A DNA stretch of 64,000 nucleotides, taken from JBGAQP01 sp044220635 (lineage in GTDB: Bacteria; Pseudomonadota; Gammaproteobacteria; Burkholderiales; Usitatibacteraceae). Below the pieces are notes generated by a model. It was not told where the DNA came from. It saw nothing but the letters and a program-made list of their open reading frames with translations, and did no database searches. Positions 7,945 through 18,500 of this stretch are shown one piece after another (position 1 is the stretch's first letter; every line of letters starts with the position of its first letter). The stretch covers positions 1 to 64,000 of the forward strand of contig JBGAQP010000012.1 of assembly GCA_044220635.1 (NCBI GenBank), in the 5' to 3' direction. Made by a program: the position numbers and the translations under genes.

Positions 7945-8523
7945 ATGACGAAGACGCTCTTCGCCGCCGCGCTCGCCACCGCCTCGCTCGCCGCAACCGC
8001 CGGGGAGCGCGCGATCCAGAAGCAGGCCGTGGTGCAGGCCCCGGTGGACGCCGTGTGGCAGGCCTGGACCACGACCGAGGGCGTCAAGTCGTTCTTCGCC
8101 CCCGACGCGCGCGTCGAGGCGCGCGTCGACGGCCCCTTCGAGATCTACTTCGACCCCGACGGCAAGCCCGGCCTGAAGGGCGCGGACGACATGCGCTTCC
8201 TCGCGCTGCAGGAGAGGAAGATGATCTCCTTCACCTGGAATGCGCCGCCGCACCTGCCGGAGGCGCGGGGACAGCGCACCTACGTCACGGTGCGGATGAA
8301 GCCCGCGGCCGAGGGCGGGACGCTCGTCACGCTCCACCACGGCGGCTGGGGAGAGGGCGGACAGTGGGACCAGGCCTACGCGTACTTCGACGGCGCCTGG
8401 GGCCGGGTGCTCGAGAACCTGCAGAAGCGCTTCGTCGAGGGCCCGAGGGACTGGGCGCCGTGGCTCCAGCAGCTGCGGGAATACAAGGCGAAGGCTGCGG
8501 CGGACGCGGCCGCGAAGAAGTAG
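7945..8523 (+). CDS. Secreted SRPBCC (AHSA1-like) protein
   Basis: 192 residues with an N-terminal signal peptide (TLFAAALATASLAATAG), which is unusual because most AHSA1-like proteins are cytoplasmic. The SRPBCC core follows (VVQAPVDAVWQAWTTTEGVK, FAPDARVEARVDGPFEIYF) and the C-terminal helix carries an Ala/Lys-rich tail. It is the last gene of the ArsR-led operon and is preceded by AAGGAGGATCC, a strong ribosome site. The export signal suggests a periplasmic ligand. It converges on the HtrA-type gene. Confidence 0.8.
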   Translation: MTKTLFAAALATASLAATAGERAIQKQAVVQAPVDAVWQAWTTTEGVKSFFAPDARVEARVDGPFEIYFDPDGKPGLKGADDMRFLALQERKMISFTWNAPPHLPEARGQRTYVTVRMKPAAEGGTLVTLHHGGWGEGGQWDQAYAYFDGAWGRVLENLQKRFVEGPRDWAPWLQQLREYKAKAAADAAAKK

Positions 8524-8528
8524 CGCGC

Positions 8529-8546
8529 CGCCCGCTCTAGCGGGCG
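8529..8546. terminator. Possible bidirectional hairpin between convergent genes
   Basis: CGCCCGCT, two bases, AGCGGGCG: an 8-bp-arm palindrome that includes the last codons of the protease gene. No U-rich tract follows on either strand, so its activity as a terminator is uncertain. Confidence 0.3.
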
Positions 8547-9616
8547 AGGTCGACCACCTTCACACGCACCTTGCGCTCCTTGCCCTCGCGCACGACCGTG
8601 AGCTCGGCGGAGCTGCCGATGCCCGCGCGGTCGATCTCGGCCGCGAAGGTGGGGAGCGACTCGATGGGCCGGCCGTTCACCGCGACGATCACGTCGCCCA
8701 CGGTGCCGGACTTTCGGTCGAGGGGCTTCAGGCCCGCCTCGGCGGCGGGCGAGCCGCGCTGCACGCCCTCGATCACGACGCCCGAGAGCCCGGCACGCGC
8801 AACCACGAAGGGGTCCACCGCCGCGATGCCGATGCCCGGCTGGGGCGCCTTGCCGCGGGCGATGAGCTGGGGCACGACGCGGTTCACGAGGTCCACGGGG
8901 ATCGCGAAGCCCACGCCCGAGGAACCGCCCGAGGGAGACCGGATCGCGGTGTTCACGCCCACGAGGCGCCCGGCGCTGTCGAGCAGCGGGCCGCCGGAGT
9001 TTCCGGGGTTGATCGCGGCATCCGTCTGGATCGCGCCCGCGATCTCGCGCAGCTCCGAGGTGGGCAGGTGCCGGTCGATGGCGCTCACGATGCCCGTGGT
9101 GAGCGTGCGCTGCAATCCGAACGGGTTGCCGATGGCGAAGACCGTCTGGCCGATCCTGAGGTCGCGCGAGGTGCCCACGGGGATGGGTTTGAGCGCCGCC
9201 GGGGGCTCGACGAGCTTCACCACCGCGAGGTCGTAGTCCGGCGCGACACCCACGACCTTGGCGGCGAGGGGCTTGCCGGCATCGAGCTGCACGAGCACCT
9301 TGCGCGCGCCCTGCACCACGTGGAAGTTCGTGACGACGTGGCCCGCGGAATCCCAGACGAAGCCGCTGCCCGCGCCCTGCGAGACGCCGGCGGTGAAGAA
9401 GCTCGTGCGCTCGAGGCGCTCCGTGTAGATGTAGGCGACCGAGGGGGCCGTGGCGTCGAACAGGCCCACGATCGCCTGCTCCTGCGCGAGGAGCGGCCCG
9501 CGCGGGGCGACCGCGCGCGGCGCGGCGGGTGCGTCCGCCTTCTGGGCGAAGGGCGAGAAGGCGGCGACGGCGGCGAGCGCCGCCACGGGAAGGAGCAGGA
9601 TCCTGCGCAGGTTCAT
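8537..9616 (-). CDS. HtrA/DegP-like trypsin-type serine protease with PDZ domain
   Basis: Envelope quality-control protease, 359 residues from ATG 9616. An in-frame upstream TTG/ATG would add 20 polar residues before the signal and is rejected. Residues 1-25 form a signal peptide or anchor (ILLLPVAALAAVAAF). The catalytic triad is visible: His99 (GHVVTNFHVV), Asp129 (PDYDLAVVKL) and Ser207 (NPGNSGGPLLD). One PDZ domain covers about residues 260-355. A single PDZ is closer to DegS or HtrA than to DegP, which has two. Monocistronic; diverges from the cold-shock gene. Confidence 0.9.
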   Translation of the reverse strand: MNLRRILLLPVAALAAVAAFSPFAQKADAPAAPRAVAPRGPLLAQEQAIVGLFDATAPSVAYIYTERLERTSFFTAGVSQGAGSGFVWDSAGHVVTNFHVVQGARKVLVQLDAGKPLAAKVVGVAPDYDLAVVKLVEPPAALKPIPVGTSRDLRIGQTVFAIGNPFGLQRTLTTGIVSAIDRHLPTSELREIAGAIQTDAAINPGNSGGPLLDSAGRLVGVNTAIRSPSGGSSGVGFAIPVDLVNRVVPQLIARGKAPQPGIGIAAVDPFVVARAGLSGVVIEGVQRGSPAAEAGLKPLDRKSGTVGDVIVAVNGRPIESLPTFAAEIDRAGIGSSAELTVVREGKERKVRVKVVDLAR

Positions 9617-9699
9617 GGGTGTTCGGCCTCGGGACGCATGTCGTTCGGACATCGTGGCGGCGGCCCGGTTCTTCAAGGCCCCCGCGCCGGGGCGAACTG

Positions 9700-9865
9700 T
9701 GCCATAATGCGTTCCGCAGTGATCAGGTCCGTTGAGCCGTAACTCCTAGGTACCGCCGGATTCCCGGCGCATTCTTACAGTTCCCCTCTTGCGTTCCTTT
9801 ATTCGCTGGCCCCTGCCCGGGGGAACCGGGTCTTACATCAATCTTCAATCTGTAAAGGAACACGC
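9700..9865 (+). promoter_or_regulatory. Promoter and structured 5' leader of the cold-shock gene
   Basis: An extended -10 element (TG-C-CATAAT, 9700-9708) lies about 158 bases before the cold-shock start, so the transcript would carry a leader of roughly 150 nt, close to the length of the E. coli cspA leader. Within it, CGCCGG-ATTC-CCGGCG (9754-9769) can form a hairpin, and GTAAAGGAA sits before the ATG. Thermosensing is inferred from analogy with cspA, not seen. Confidence 0.5.
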
Positions 9866-10072
9866 ATGAATACGGGTACCGTGAAATGGTTCAACGACTC
9901 CAAGGGTTTCGGGTTCATCAAGCCGGACAACGGCGGTGAGGACCTCTTCGCCCACTTCTCCGAGATCCAGGGCAATGGCTTCAAGACCCTGAAGGAGAAC
10001 CAGAAGGTCGAATTCGAAGTGAAGATGGGCCCCAAGGGCAAGCAAGCGACGGCGATCAAGCCGATCGAGTAA
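9866..10072 (+). CDS. cspA: CspA-family cold-shock protein
   Basis: 68-residue single-stranded nucleic-acid chaperone (one OB-fold cold-shock domain). RNP1 is KGFGFI (residues ~13-18) and RNP2 is DLFAHF (~26-31); both are intact. The length and the motif MNTGTVKWFNDSKGFGFI are canonical. The gene has its own promoter, a ~150-nt leader and a strong intrinsic terminator, so it is monocistronic. Whether it is cold-induced or constitutive cannot be told; proteobacteria usually carry several paralogues. Confidence 0.97.
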   Translation: MNTGTVKWFNDSKGFGFIKPDNGGEDLFAHFSEIQGNGFKTLKENQKVEFEVKMGPKGKQATAIKPIE

Positions 10073-10094
10073 GCCCGGTCCGTCAGGAACCAGG

Positions 10095-10124
10095 AAACGG
10101 CAGCCTCCGGGCTGCCGTTTTCAT
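10095..10124 (+). terminator. Intrinsic terminator of cspA
   Basis: AAACGGCAGCC, loop TCCG, GGCTGCCGTTT followed by TCATTT: an 11-bp perfect stem with a T-rich tail, 22 bases after the cspA stop codon. Confidence 0.9.
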
Positions 10125-10130
10125 TTGACC

Positions 10131-10221
10131 GGAAAATGGGGACAGTCCCCATTTTTGGTCTGTAACAATCACCTCGCGGACGATTGTTACAAGCAGAAAA
10201 TGGGGACTGTCCCCATTTTCC
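10131..10221. repeat. Nested palindromic repeat, copy 1
   Basis: Two AATGGGGACAGTCCCCATT-type hairpins in mirror orientation flank an inner inverted repeat TGTAACAATC/GATTGTTACA. The whole 91-bp unit is itself an inverted repeat with ends GGAAAA/TTTTCC. It lies between the convergent cspA and GST genes, immediately after the cspA terminator and 5 bases before the GST stop codon. The architecture is REPIN-like (paired REPs), with three further copies in the window. Confidence 0.9.
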
Positions 10222-10226
10222 GTTCG

Positions 10227-10847
10227 CTAATCGAGGGGCGTTTCGAGGAACTCGGGGAGGGCCTCGGCGCGCGCGGAGTAGGCGACGAGGGCCGGGTGGC
10301 GGGCGGCGGGGATGCACTCGGCATTGTAGTACTGGCCGAAGCGCCAGGCCACCGCGACCGCGACATCCTCGGCGCCGAAGCGATCGCCCTGAAGCCACGG
10401 GGTCGCCTTCGTCGCCGCGCGCTCGAGCTCGCCGTAAGCGGCGTTCGCCTGCTCGGTGACGCGCTCGAGCCAGGGCGCGTGGCGCTTCTCCGCCGGGCGC
10501 TGCTCGAACTCGTAGACGATCTGGACCGCCTTCTCGCAGGCGGCCATCGCGAGCCCGATGAGGCGAAGCGCCTCGCGCCGGGGGGCGCCCGCGGCGGGCA
10601 TGAGGCGCCTTTCGGGCGCCACGAGCCCCTCGAGGTAGTCGAGGATCAGCGTGGAATCCATGAGCACCGTGCCGTCCGCGCACACGAGGGTCGGCGCCTT
10701 CACCACCGGGTTGATCGCGCGGAACTCGGCGTAGTTGCGGAACACCGAGAGCTTGCGGTGCTCGTGGGCGATGCCCATCCGGCGAAGCGAGATCGCCACG
10801 CGCCGGACGTAGGGCGAATCCATCATGCCGATCAGCGTCGGGTTCAT
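10227..10847 (-). CDS. Glutathione S-transferase family protein
   Basis: 206-residue two-domain GST. The N-terminal thioredoxin fold (MNPTLIGMMDSPYVRRVAISLRR) has Ser at the usual catalytic position; NPVVKAPTLVCADGTVLMDS contains the cis-Pro and the glutathione-binding DS. The all-helical C-terminal domain spans residues ~90-200. The ATG at 10847 overlaps the carbonic anhydrase stop (ATGA), so the two are co-transcribed. Substrate unknown. It ends next to repeat copy 1. Confidence 0.9.
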   Translation of the reverse strand: MNPTLIGMMDSPYVRRVAISLRRMGIAHEHRKLSVFRNYAEFRAINPVVKAPTLVCADGTVLMDSTLILDYLEGLVAPERRLMPAAGAPRREALRLIGLAMAACEKAVQIVYEFEQRPAEKRHAPWLERVTEQANAAYGELERAATKATPWLQGDRFGAEDVAVAVAWRFGQYYNAECIPAARHPALVAYSARAEALPEFLETPLD

Positions 10848-11446
10848 GCCGGCGCGTCCATCGTGACCCCGAGGTCGCGCAGCAGCCCGTCCTCGAGCCC
10901 GTAGATCCAGCCGTGGACCGCGAGCTTCTGGCCCCGCGCCCAGGCGTCCCTCACGATCGTGGTCTGGCAGACGTTGGCCACCTGCTCGCGCACGTTCAGC
11001 TCGCAGAGCCGGTCGACGCGCTCGCGCTCGCCCGCAATGTCCGCGAGCTCCGCCGCGTGCTTGTCCCTCACGTCGTGGACGTGGTGCAGCCAGTTGTCGG
11101 CGAGCCCGACGCGCTCGCCGAAGAGCGCCGCGCGCACCCCGCTGCAGCCGTAGTGGCCGCAGACGATCACGTGGTCCACGCCCAGCACGTCGATCGCGAA
11201 CTGGATCACCGAGAGGCAGTTGAGGTCGGTGTGCACCACCACGTTGGCGATGTTGCGGTGGACGAAGAGCTCGCCGGGCTTGAGCCCGACGATCTCGTTT
11301 GCGGGCACGCGGCTGTCGGCGCAGCCGATCCACAGGAAGCGCGGCGACTGCTGCGCCGCGAGCTGCGGGAAGAAATCCGGGTCGCGGCTGCGGATCGCCT
11401 CCGACCAGCGGCGGTTGTTGTCGAAGAGCTCGCGCAGAAAGCGCAT
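10844..11446 (-). CDS. Beta-class carbonic anhydrase
   Basis: 200-residue zinc enzyme interconverting CO2 and bicarbonate. Zinc ligands are Cys42 (in GCADSR), His98 and Cys101 (GHYGCSGV), with the Asp44-Arg46 dyad intact. The length and the pattern MRFLRELFDNNRRWSEA match the Can group. It sits between a 72-residue coiled-coil protein and a GST gene on the same strand, 1-4 bp apart, so a small operon starting at or before asnS is likely. A second, more divergent beta-CA-like gene is at 32.5 kb. Confidence 0.93.
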   Translation of the reverse strand: MRFLRELFDNNRRWSEAIRSRDPDFFPQLAAQQSPRFLWIGCADSRVPANEIVGLKPGELFVHRNIANVVVHTDLNCLSVIQFAIDVLGVDHVIVCGHYGCSGVRAALFGERVGLADNWLHHVHDVRDKHAAELADIAGERERVDRLCELNVREQVANVCQTTIVRDAWARGQKLAVHGWIYGLEDGLLRDLGVTMDAPA

Positions 11447-11447
11447 C

Positions 11448-11666
11448 TCAGCCCCGGGCGCGCAGGCGCTTGAGGCGGTTGCGCGCCGTCTTGATGTCGG
11501 CCATCTGCTGCTGGAGGTCCGCGTCGACCGCGGCGAGCGAGCGCTCGAGGGCGATGGCCTCGAGCCTCAGCCGGCGCAGCTCGAGCGGGTCCCCGGCGGC
11601 GTCCTCGGCGCGGCGCTCGAGGTCGTCGACCTGGAGCCGGAGGTGGGCGAGCTCGGTGGGCAGCAT
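11448..11666 (-). CDS. Small coiled-coil hypothetical protein
   Basis: 72 residues, almost entirely predicted helix with heptad-like Leu spacing (LRLQVDDLERRAEDAAG, then LRRLRLEAIALERSLAAVD). It has no recognised domain. It lies 6 bp after the asnS stop and just before the carbonic anhydrase start, so tight packing supports it as a real gene. SlyX-like small coiled-coil proteins are an alternative comparison, but no SlyX motif is visible. Confidence 0.55.
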   Translation of the reverse strand: MLPTELAHLRLQVDDLERRAEDAAGDPLELRRLRLEAIALERSLAAVDADLQQQMADIKTARNRLKRLRARG

Positions 11667-11672
11667 CGCGCC

Positions 11673-13073
<1,401 letters not shown>

Positions 13074-13214
13074 TCGGGCGTTGCGAGGCAATGCGTGGCC
13101 GGAATTCTACCGCGTCCGGCGGGAAGGCTTCCCGGGGAGCGCGTGATACCATCGATTCGCCCTCGCGCGGTGCCGCGCCGGGCGCACTCCACCGACGAGA
13201 AGAGGAAGACCGCC

Positions 13215-13487
13215 ATGGCCGCCGAACGCTACATGACCCTTCATTTCATCGACGGCTCGAAGCTCGACTTCGAGTTCCCGGAGCAGGGCCCCAACGCCGC
13301 CGCGAAGCAGATCAAGCTCGCCGAGTTCATGACGAGCAAGCACCTCGTGGTCGAATCCGGGGGCGACATCCTCGTGTTCCCGGTCGCGAACATCAAGTAC
13401 ATCGCGCTGCACGGCGCCATGACGGGCACGGGACGCGGCGCGGGGCTGCCGAAGCACGCGATCGCGGGCGCCCGCATCCGGGACTGA
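13215..13487 (+). CDS. Conserved hypothetical small protein
   Basis: 90 residues from ATG 13215 with an AGAGGAAGA ribosome site. It begins MAAERYMTLHFIDGSKLDFE, then a helical LAEFMTSKHLVVE and GDILVFPVANIKYIALHG, suggesting a small alpha/beta protein. The middle resembles RNA/phosphate-binding beta-sheets, but I recognise no named family. It diverges from asnS (142 bp between starts) and converges on the broken barrel gene. Function unknown. Confidence 0.65.
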   Translation: MAAERYMTLHFIDGSKLDFEFPEQGPNAAAKQIKLAEFMTSKHLVVESGGDILVFPVANIKYIALHGAMTGTGRGAGLPKHAIAGARIRD

Positions 13488-13489
13488 GC

Positions 13490-14269
13490 TCAGAAGCGAT
13501 AGATCGCCTTGAGCTCCCCGCGGGTGCCGTAGGTGCCCGGCACGCCCTCGCCCCACAGGATTCCCCCCGCCATCGCCGCGAGGGTCCACGAGCGGCTCAA
13601 CACCCATCCGCCCTCGATCTCGAGCACGGCACCGGTCTTTCCGCCGCCCACCCAGTCCACCACGGGCTTCGCCGTCGCCTTGCCGTAATGGCCTCCGGCC
13701 CAGGTCTCGCGCCATTCGAGCTCGAACTTCGTCTGGTTGACGTCCTTGCGCGTGGCGTCGCCCCCGAAGGACACCACCTGCTGGAGCTGGACCGAGAAAG
13801 ACCGGCGCGGCGAGCCCCACGCCGCGAGCCCCGGCGAGAGAACGAACGCCGACTTCATCCCCGCCGAGAGCTGGTACTTCCCGGTGCCCTGGCCTTCCGG
13901 GTCCGCCGTGGGAAAGGTGATCTCCGCGAACGAAGTCCACGGCCGCCCCGACAGCTCGACCGCGCGGAAGCCGGCGCGGATCTTCGCATCGCCGAAGTCC
14001 GGGTCGAACGGGCTGCCTGCGAAGTCCGAATTCTCGTCGGGAAACGGCAGCTCCAGCCGCAGGAGCGACACCGGGCCCTCGGGGAACTAGTCGAGCTTGA
14101 GGTTGGTCTTCGTCGTCTCCTCGGGCGTGCCGCGCGAGGTCGCCTGGCGCTTGAGCTCGACGAGCCAGTCCCGGCGCGCCGCACCCTCTTGCGCGGCTTG
14201 CGCCGGGAATGCCGCGCCGGCAAGCACCGCCACGAGGCCGGCCGAAGCGGCCGGAAGGCGCGGTGCCAT
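13490..14269 (-). pseudogene. Secreted outer-membrane barrel-like protein interrupted by an in-frame TAG
   Basis: One reading frame from ATG 14269 to 13490 is broken only by a TAG at 14089-14087. Before it lie a signal peptide (AGLVAVLAGAAFPAQAA) and ~35 mature residues ending TNLKLD. After it the same frame continues FPEGPVSLLRLELPFPDE and ~190 residues of alternating polar/hydrophobic strands ending in Phe (ELKAIYRF), the normal end of an outer membrane barrel. A TAC to TAG change would turn DYFPEGP into D-stop-FPEGP, so a single-base nonsense mutation (or sequencing error) is the simplest reading. The start overlaps the PPK2 3' region by few bases. Confidence 0.75.
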
Positions 14270-14274
14270 TCCCC

Positions 14275-15411
14275 TCAGCTCTGCGGCGCGGTGACCACGT
14301 GCTCGCCGCGCTCGAAGATCACCTGCGCGCGGCCCACCAGCAGCGCGTCCACCGGGCCGATCTGATCCGGGTTCTTCCTCGTGTAGGGAAGCTTGTGCAG
14401 GAGGTAGCGCATGGCGTTCAGGCGCGCCCTCTTCTTGCAGTCGCTCTTGATGACGATCCAGGGCGCATCCGCGGTGTCCGAGTGGAAGAACATCGCCTCC
14501 TTCGCTCTCGTGTACTCGTCCCACTTGTCGAGCGAGGCCATGTCGATGGGCGAAAGCTTCCACTGCTTGAGCGGATGCACCTCGCGCTCCTTGAAGCGGC
14601 GCCTCTGCTCGCGCCGGCTCACGGAGAACCAGAACTTGAAGAGGTGGATGCCCTGGCGCACGAGCATGCGCTCGAACTCCGGCGCCTGGCGCATGAACTC
14701 CTGGTACTCCTCGTCCGTGCAGAAGCCCATCACGCGCTCCACGCCCGCGCGGTTGTACCAGGAGCGGTCGAAGAGCACGACCTCGCCCGCGGTGGGCAGG
14801 TGCTCGACGTAGCGCTGGAAGTACCACTGGCCGCGCTCCTCCTGCGTGGGCTTCTCCAGGGCCACCACGCGGGCGCCGCGGGGATTCAGGTGCTCCATGA
14901 AGCGGCGGATCGTGCCACCCTTGCCCGCGGCGTCGCGCCCCTCGAAGAGCACGACGACGCGCTGCCCGGTCTCCTTCACCCAGGCCTGGAGCTTCAGCAG
15001 TTCCACCTGCAGGCGGTACTTCTGCCGCTCGTAGCTCTTGCGCGAGAGCAGGTTCTTGTAGGGGTAGCCGCCCTCCTGCCAGTTGTCGGCGAGCTCGCGG
15101 TCGGCCGCGCGGCGCGCGAGCTTGTCGAGGCCGCGCTGCTGGTCGAGGACCGAGCGCAGGATGCGCGCCGCATCCCCCGGATTCACGCCCTCGAGGAGGT
15201 CGCGGATCGCGCCCGCCGTCACCTCGTCGGCCGCCGCGCCCGCCTGCTCGGTCGCGTAGGCCTCGATCGCCGCGGTCTCGAGGACCGGGGCGGTGTCGCC
15301 TTCGATCGCGCGACGGGGGCCGCCCGCGCGCTTCGCGCGCCGGCGGGCGCCGCTCGCGGGGATTTCGCGCGCTGCGGACGGGTTCGCGGAAGTCTTCTTC
15401 GCGGTCGGCAT
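14275..15411 (-). CDS. ppk2: Polyphosphate kinase 2
   Basis: 378-residue PPK2-family kinase that moves phosphate between polyphosphate and nucleotides. Walker A is GRDAAGKGG (158-166) and the Walker B/lid region DRSWYNRAG (215-223). The sequence FEGRDAAGKGGTIRRFMEHL fits class I PPK2, which favours NDP phosphorylation. A ~100-residue basic, Ala-rich N-terminal extension (TAKKTSANPSAAREIPASG) precedes the core. No partner gene is evident; the broken barrel gene starts a few bases after its stop. Confidence 0.93.
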   Translation of the reverse strand: MPTAKKTSANPSAAREIPASGARRRAKRAGGPRRAIEGDTAPVLETAAIEAYATEQAGAAADEVTAGAIRDLLEGVNPGDAARILRSVLDQQRGLDKLARRAADRELADNWQEGGYPYKNLLSRKSYERQKYRLQVELLKLQAWVKETGQRVVVLFEGRDAAGKGGTIRRFMEHLNPRGARVVALEKPTQEERGQWYFQRYVEHLPTAGEVVLFDRSWYNRAGVERVMGFCTDEEYQEFMRQAPEFERMLVRQGIHLFKFWFSVSRREQRRRFKEREVHPLKQWKLSPIDMASLDKWDEYTRAKEAMFFHSDTADAPWIVIKSDCKKRARLNAMRYLLHKLPYTRKNPDQIGPVDALLVGRAQVIFERGEHVVTAPQS

Positions 15412-15500
15412 CGGGCTCTCCGGATTCCTGCGGATGGTGAAAAGCCATCATTACCACCGGATGGCGGCCGCGCGTCTGATCGGCGTCAAACGCGACGGGG

Positions 15501-18500
15501 CTACTCGGCCGGCGAGGGCTCGGGAACCTCGCGACCGGCCGTGACGGGGCCGCGGCCCGAGTAGCGGTCGAGCCAGAGGAAGATCACGGGCGTGATGTAG
15601 AGGGTGATGACTTGCGAGAAGAGGAGCCCGCCCACGACCGCGAGGCCGAGGGGCTGCCGGAGCTCCGCCCCTGCACCCAGGCCCGTGGCGATGGGCACGG
15701 CGCCCATGAGCGCGGCGAAGGTCGTCATCATGATCGGCCGGAAGCGAAGCAGGCAGGCGGTGCGGATCGCCTCGCGCGCGCCCAGGCCGCGCGTGCGCTG
15801 CGCGTCGAGGGCGAAGTCGATCATCATGATCGCGTTCTTCTTGACGATGCCGATGAGCATGAGGATGCCGATCACCGCGATGAGCGACAGGTCCATCCCG
15901 AAGGCCCAGAGCGTGAGCAGCGCCCCCACCGCGGCCGAGGGCAGGCCCGCGAGGATGGTGAGCGGGTGGATGAAGCTCTCGTAGAGCACGCCGAGCAGCA
16001 CGTAGATCACGAGGAGCGCGCCCACGAGCAGCCACACCTGGCTCGCCTGGGAGGACTGGAAGGCGGCCGCGTCCCCGCCCCAGCTCGTGAGGATGGAAGG
16101 CGCCAGGCTCGACTCGCGCTTGAAGCGCTCGATCCTGTTCGAGGCCTCCCCGAGCGAGGCCCCGGGCGCGAGGTTGAAGGAGATCGTGATCGCCTGCAGC
16201 TGCCCCTGGTGGTTGATCGCCACGGGTCCCACGCGGCGCTCGACGGAAGCGATGCTGGAAAGCGGCACGAGAGCGCCCCCCTTGCCGCGCAGGTAGATCT
16301 TGTTGAAGGCGGATTCGTCCTTCCGGTCCGGGTCCGCGGCCTGGAGGATCACGCTGTAGGAGTCGGAGGCCGTGTAGATGGTGGAGACCTGGCGCTCGCC
16401 GAAGGCCGAATAGAGCGCGGTGCGGATGTCCTGGATCTGCACGCCCAGGGCGTTCGCCTTGTCGCGGTCGATGTGCAGCTGCGCCTGCAGGCCGCGCAGC
16501 TGCGCGTCCGTGGTCACGTCGCGGAAGATCGCGTCCGCCTTCATGAGCGCGGCGATGCGGTCCGCTCCGTCCTGCAGGTCCCGGTCCCCGACGCTCCGGA
16601 GCGAGTACTGGTAGCGGCTCTTGGAGATGCGCCCGCCGAGGCGCAGGTTCTGGATCGGGTTGAAGTACACGGTCACGCCGGGAATCTTGCGCACCTCGCG
16701 GCGCAGCTCCTCGATCACCTTCTCGAGCTTGGGCCGCTCGCCGCGGGGCTTGAGCGAGATGAAGATGCGCCCGGCGTTCGAGTCGAAGGCGTTCACGATC
16801 ACGGTGTCCATCGCGGGATGCGCGCGCAGCGTATCGCCCACCTGTTGCAGGAGCGTGACCATCGCCGGAAACGAGATGTCCTCGACGGCCTCCGCCGTCA
16901 CGATCGCCTGGCCGATGTCCTCCGTGGGGAAGAACCCCTTGGGGATCGCGACGAAAAGGCCGACGGTGGCCGCGAGCGTGGCGAAGAAGACGCCGAGCAC
17001 GGCGCGGCCCCGGGCGAGCGAGGCGTCCAGCGTCCTCTCGTAGGCGGCGAGCATCCGGCGGTAGAGGCGCTCGAACCACTCGGTGTACTTCATCGCCGCC
17101 GCGTCCTCGTCGGCGCGGTGGAGGAACCGCGCGGCGAGCATGGGGATCAGCGTGAGCGAGACGAGCGCCGAGACGAGGATCGCGAGCGACACGACGACCG
17201 CGAACTCGTGGAAGAGCGAGCCGATGACCCCCGGCATGAAGAAGATCGGGATGAAGACCGCCACGAGCGAGAGCGAGATCGACACGATCGTGAAGCCCAT
17301 CTCGCGCGAGCCCACGAGCGCCGCCTTGAAGGGCGCCATGCCCTCCTCCACGTGGCGCGAGATGTTCTCGAGCATCACGATCGCGTCGTCCACCACGAGG
17401 CCCACGGCGAGCGTGATCGCGAGGAGCGAGATGTTGTCCAGCGTGTAGCCCATCCACTTCATCAACGCGAGCGTGCCGATGAGCGAGATGGGGAGCGAGA
17501 GCGTCGGGATGATGGTCGCCGTGGGGTGGCGCAGGAACAGGAAGATCACCAGGATCACGAGCGCGCAGGTGATGGCGAGCGTCACCTTCACGTCGTGGAT
17601 CGAATCGCGGATCGACTGCGAGCGGTCGTTGCGCACCCAGAGGTTCACCGAGGCCGGGACCTGCGCCACCAGCCCCGGGACTGCGGCCTTCACCGCGTCC
17701 ACGGTGGCCACCGTGTTGGCGTCGGGCTGGCGCAGGATCGAGAGCGTGATCGAGCGCTCGCCGTTCGCCCAGCTCGCGGTCTTGATGCTCTCGACGCTGT
17801 CCTCGACGTCCGCCACCTCTTCGAGGCGCACCGTGCCCCCGCCCGGCAGCGTGGCGACGATGAGCTTCGCCCACTCCGCGGCGTGGACCATCTGGCGGTT
17901 CGCCTGGATGGTGAGCGTCTGCCGCGCGCCCTCGAGCGTCCCCACGGGGGTGTTGGCGTTGGCCGCGCGGATGGCGGCGGCGACTTCGTCGATGGTGAGC
18001 CCGCGGGAGGCGAGCGCGTCGGGCTTCACGCGCACCCGCACCGCGAAGCGCTTCTGGCCGAAGATGTTCACCTGCGCCACGCCCGGAATCGTGGAGAGCG
18101 TGGGCGAGATCAGGTTCTCGGCGAAGGCGTTCAGGTCCGACAGCGGCATCGAAGGCGAGGTGAGCGTGATGAAGATGATCGGGGCATCCGCGGGGTTCAC
18201 CTTTCGGTAGGTGGGCGGGTTCGTCATCTCGTCGGGGAGCGCACGCTGCGCTCGGAAGAGCGCCGCCTGCACGTCCACCGCGGCCTTGTCGATGTCGCGA
18301 TCGGGGACGAACTCGAGCGTGATCGAGGTGTTGCCCAGCGTGCTGGTGGAGGTGGCGACCGCCACCCCCGCGATCGTCGAGAACTGCTTCTCGAGGGGGG
18401 TCGCGACGGAAGCGGCCATCGTCTCCGGGCTCGCCCCCGGAAGGCTCGCCGTCACCTGGATCGTGGGCGTGTCGAACTGCGGGAGCGCCGCGATCGGGAT

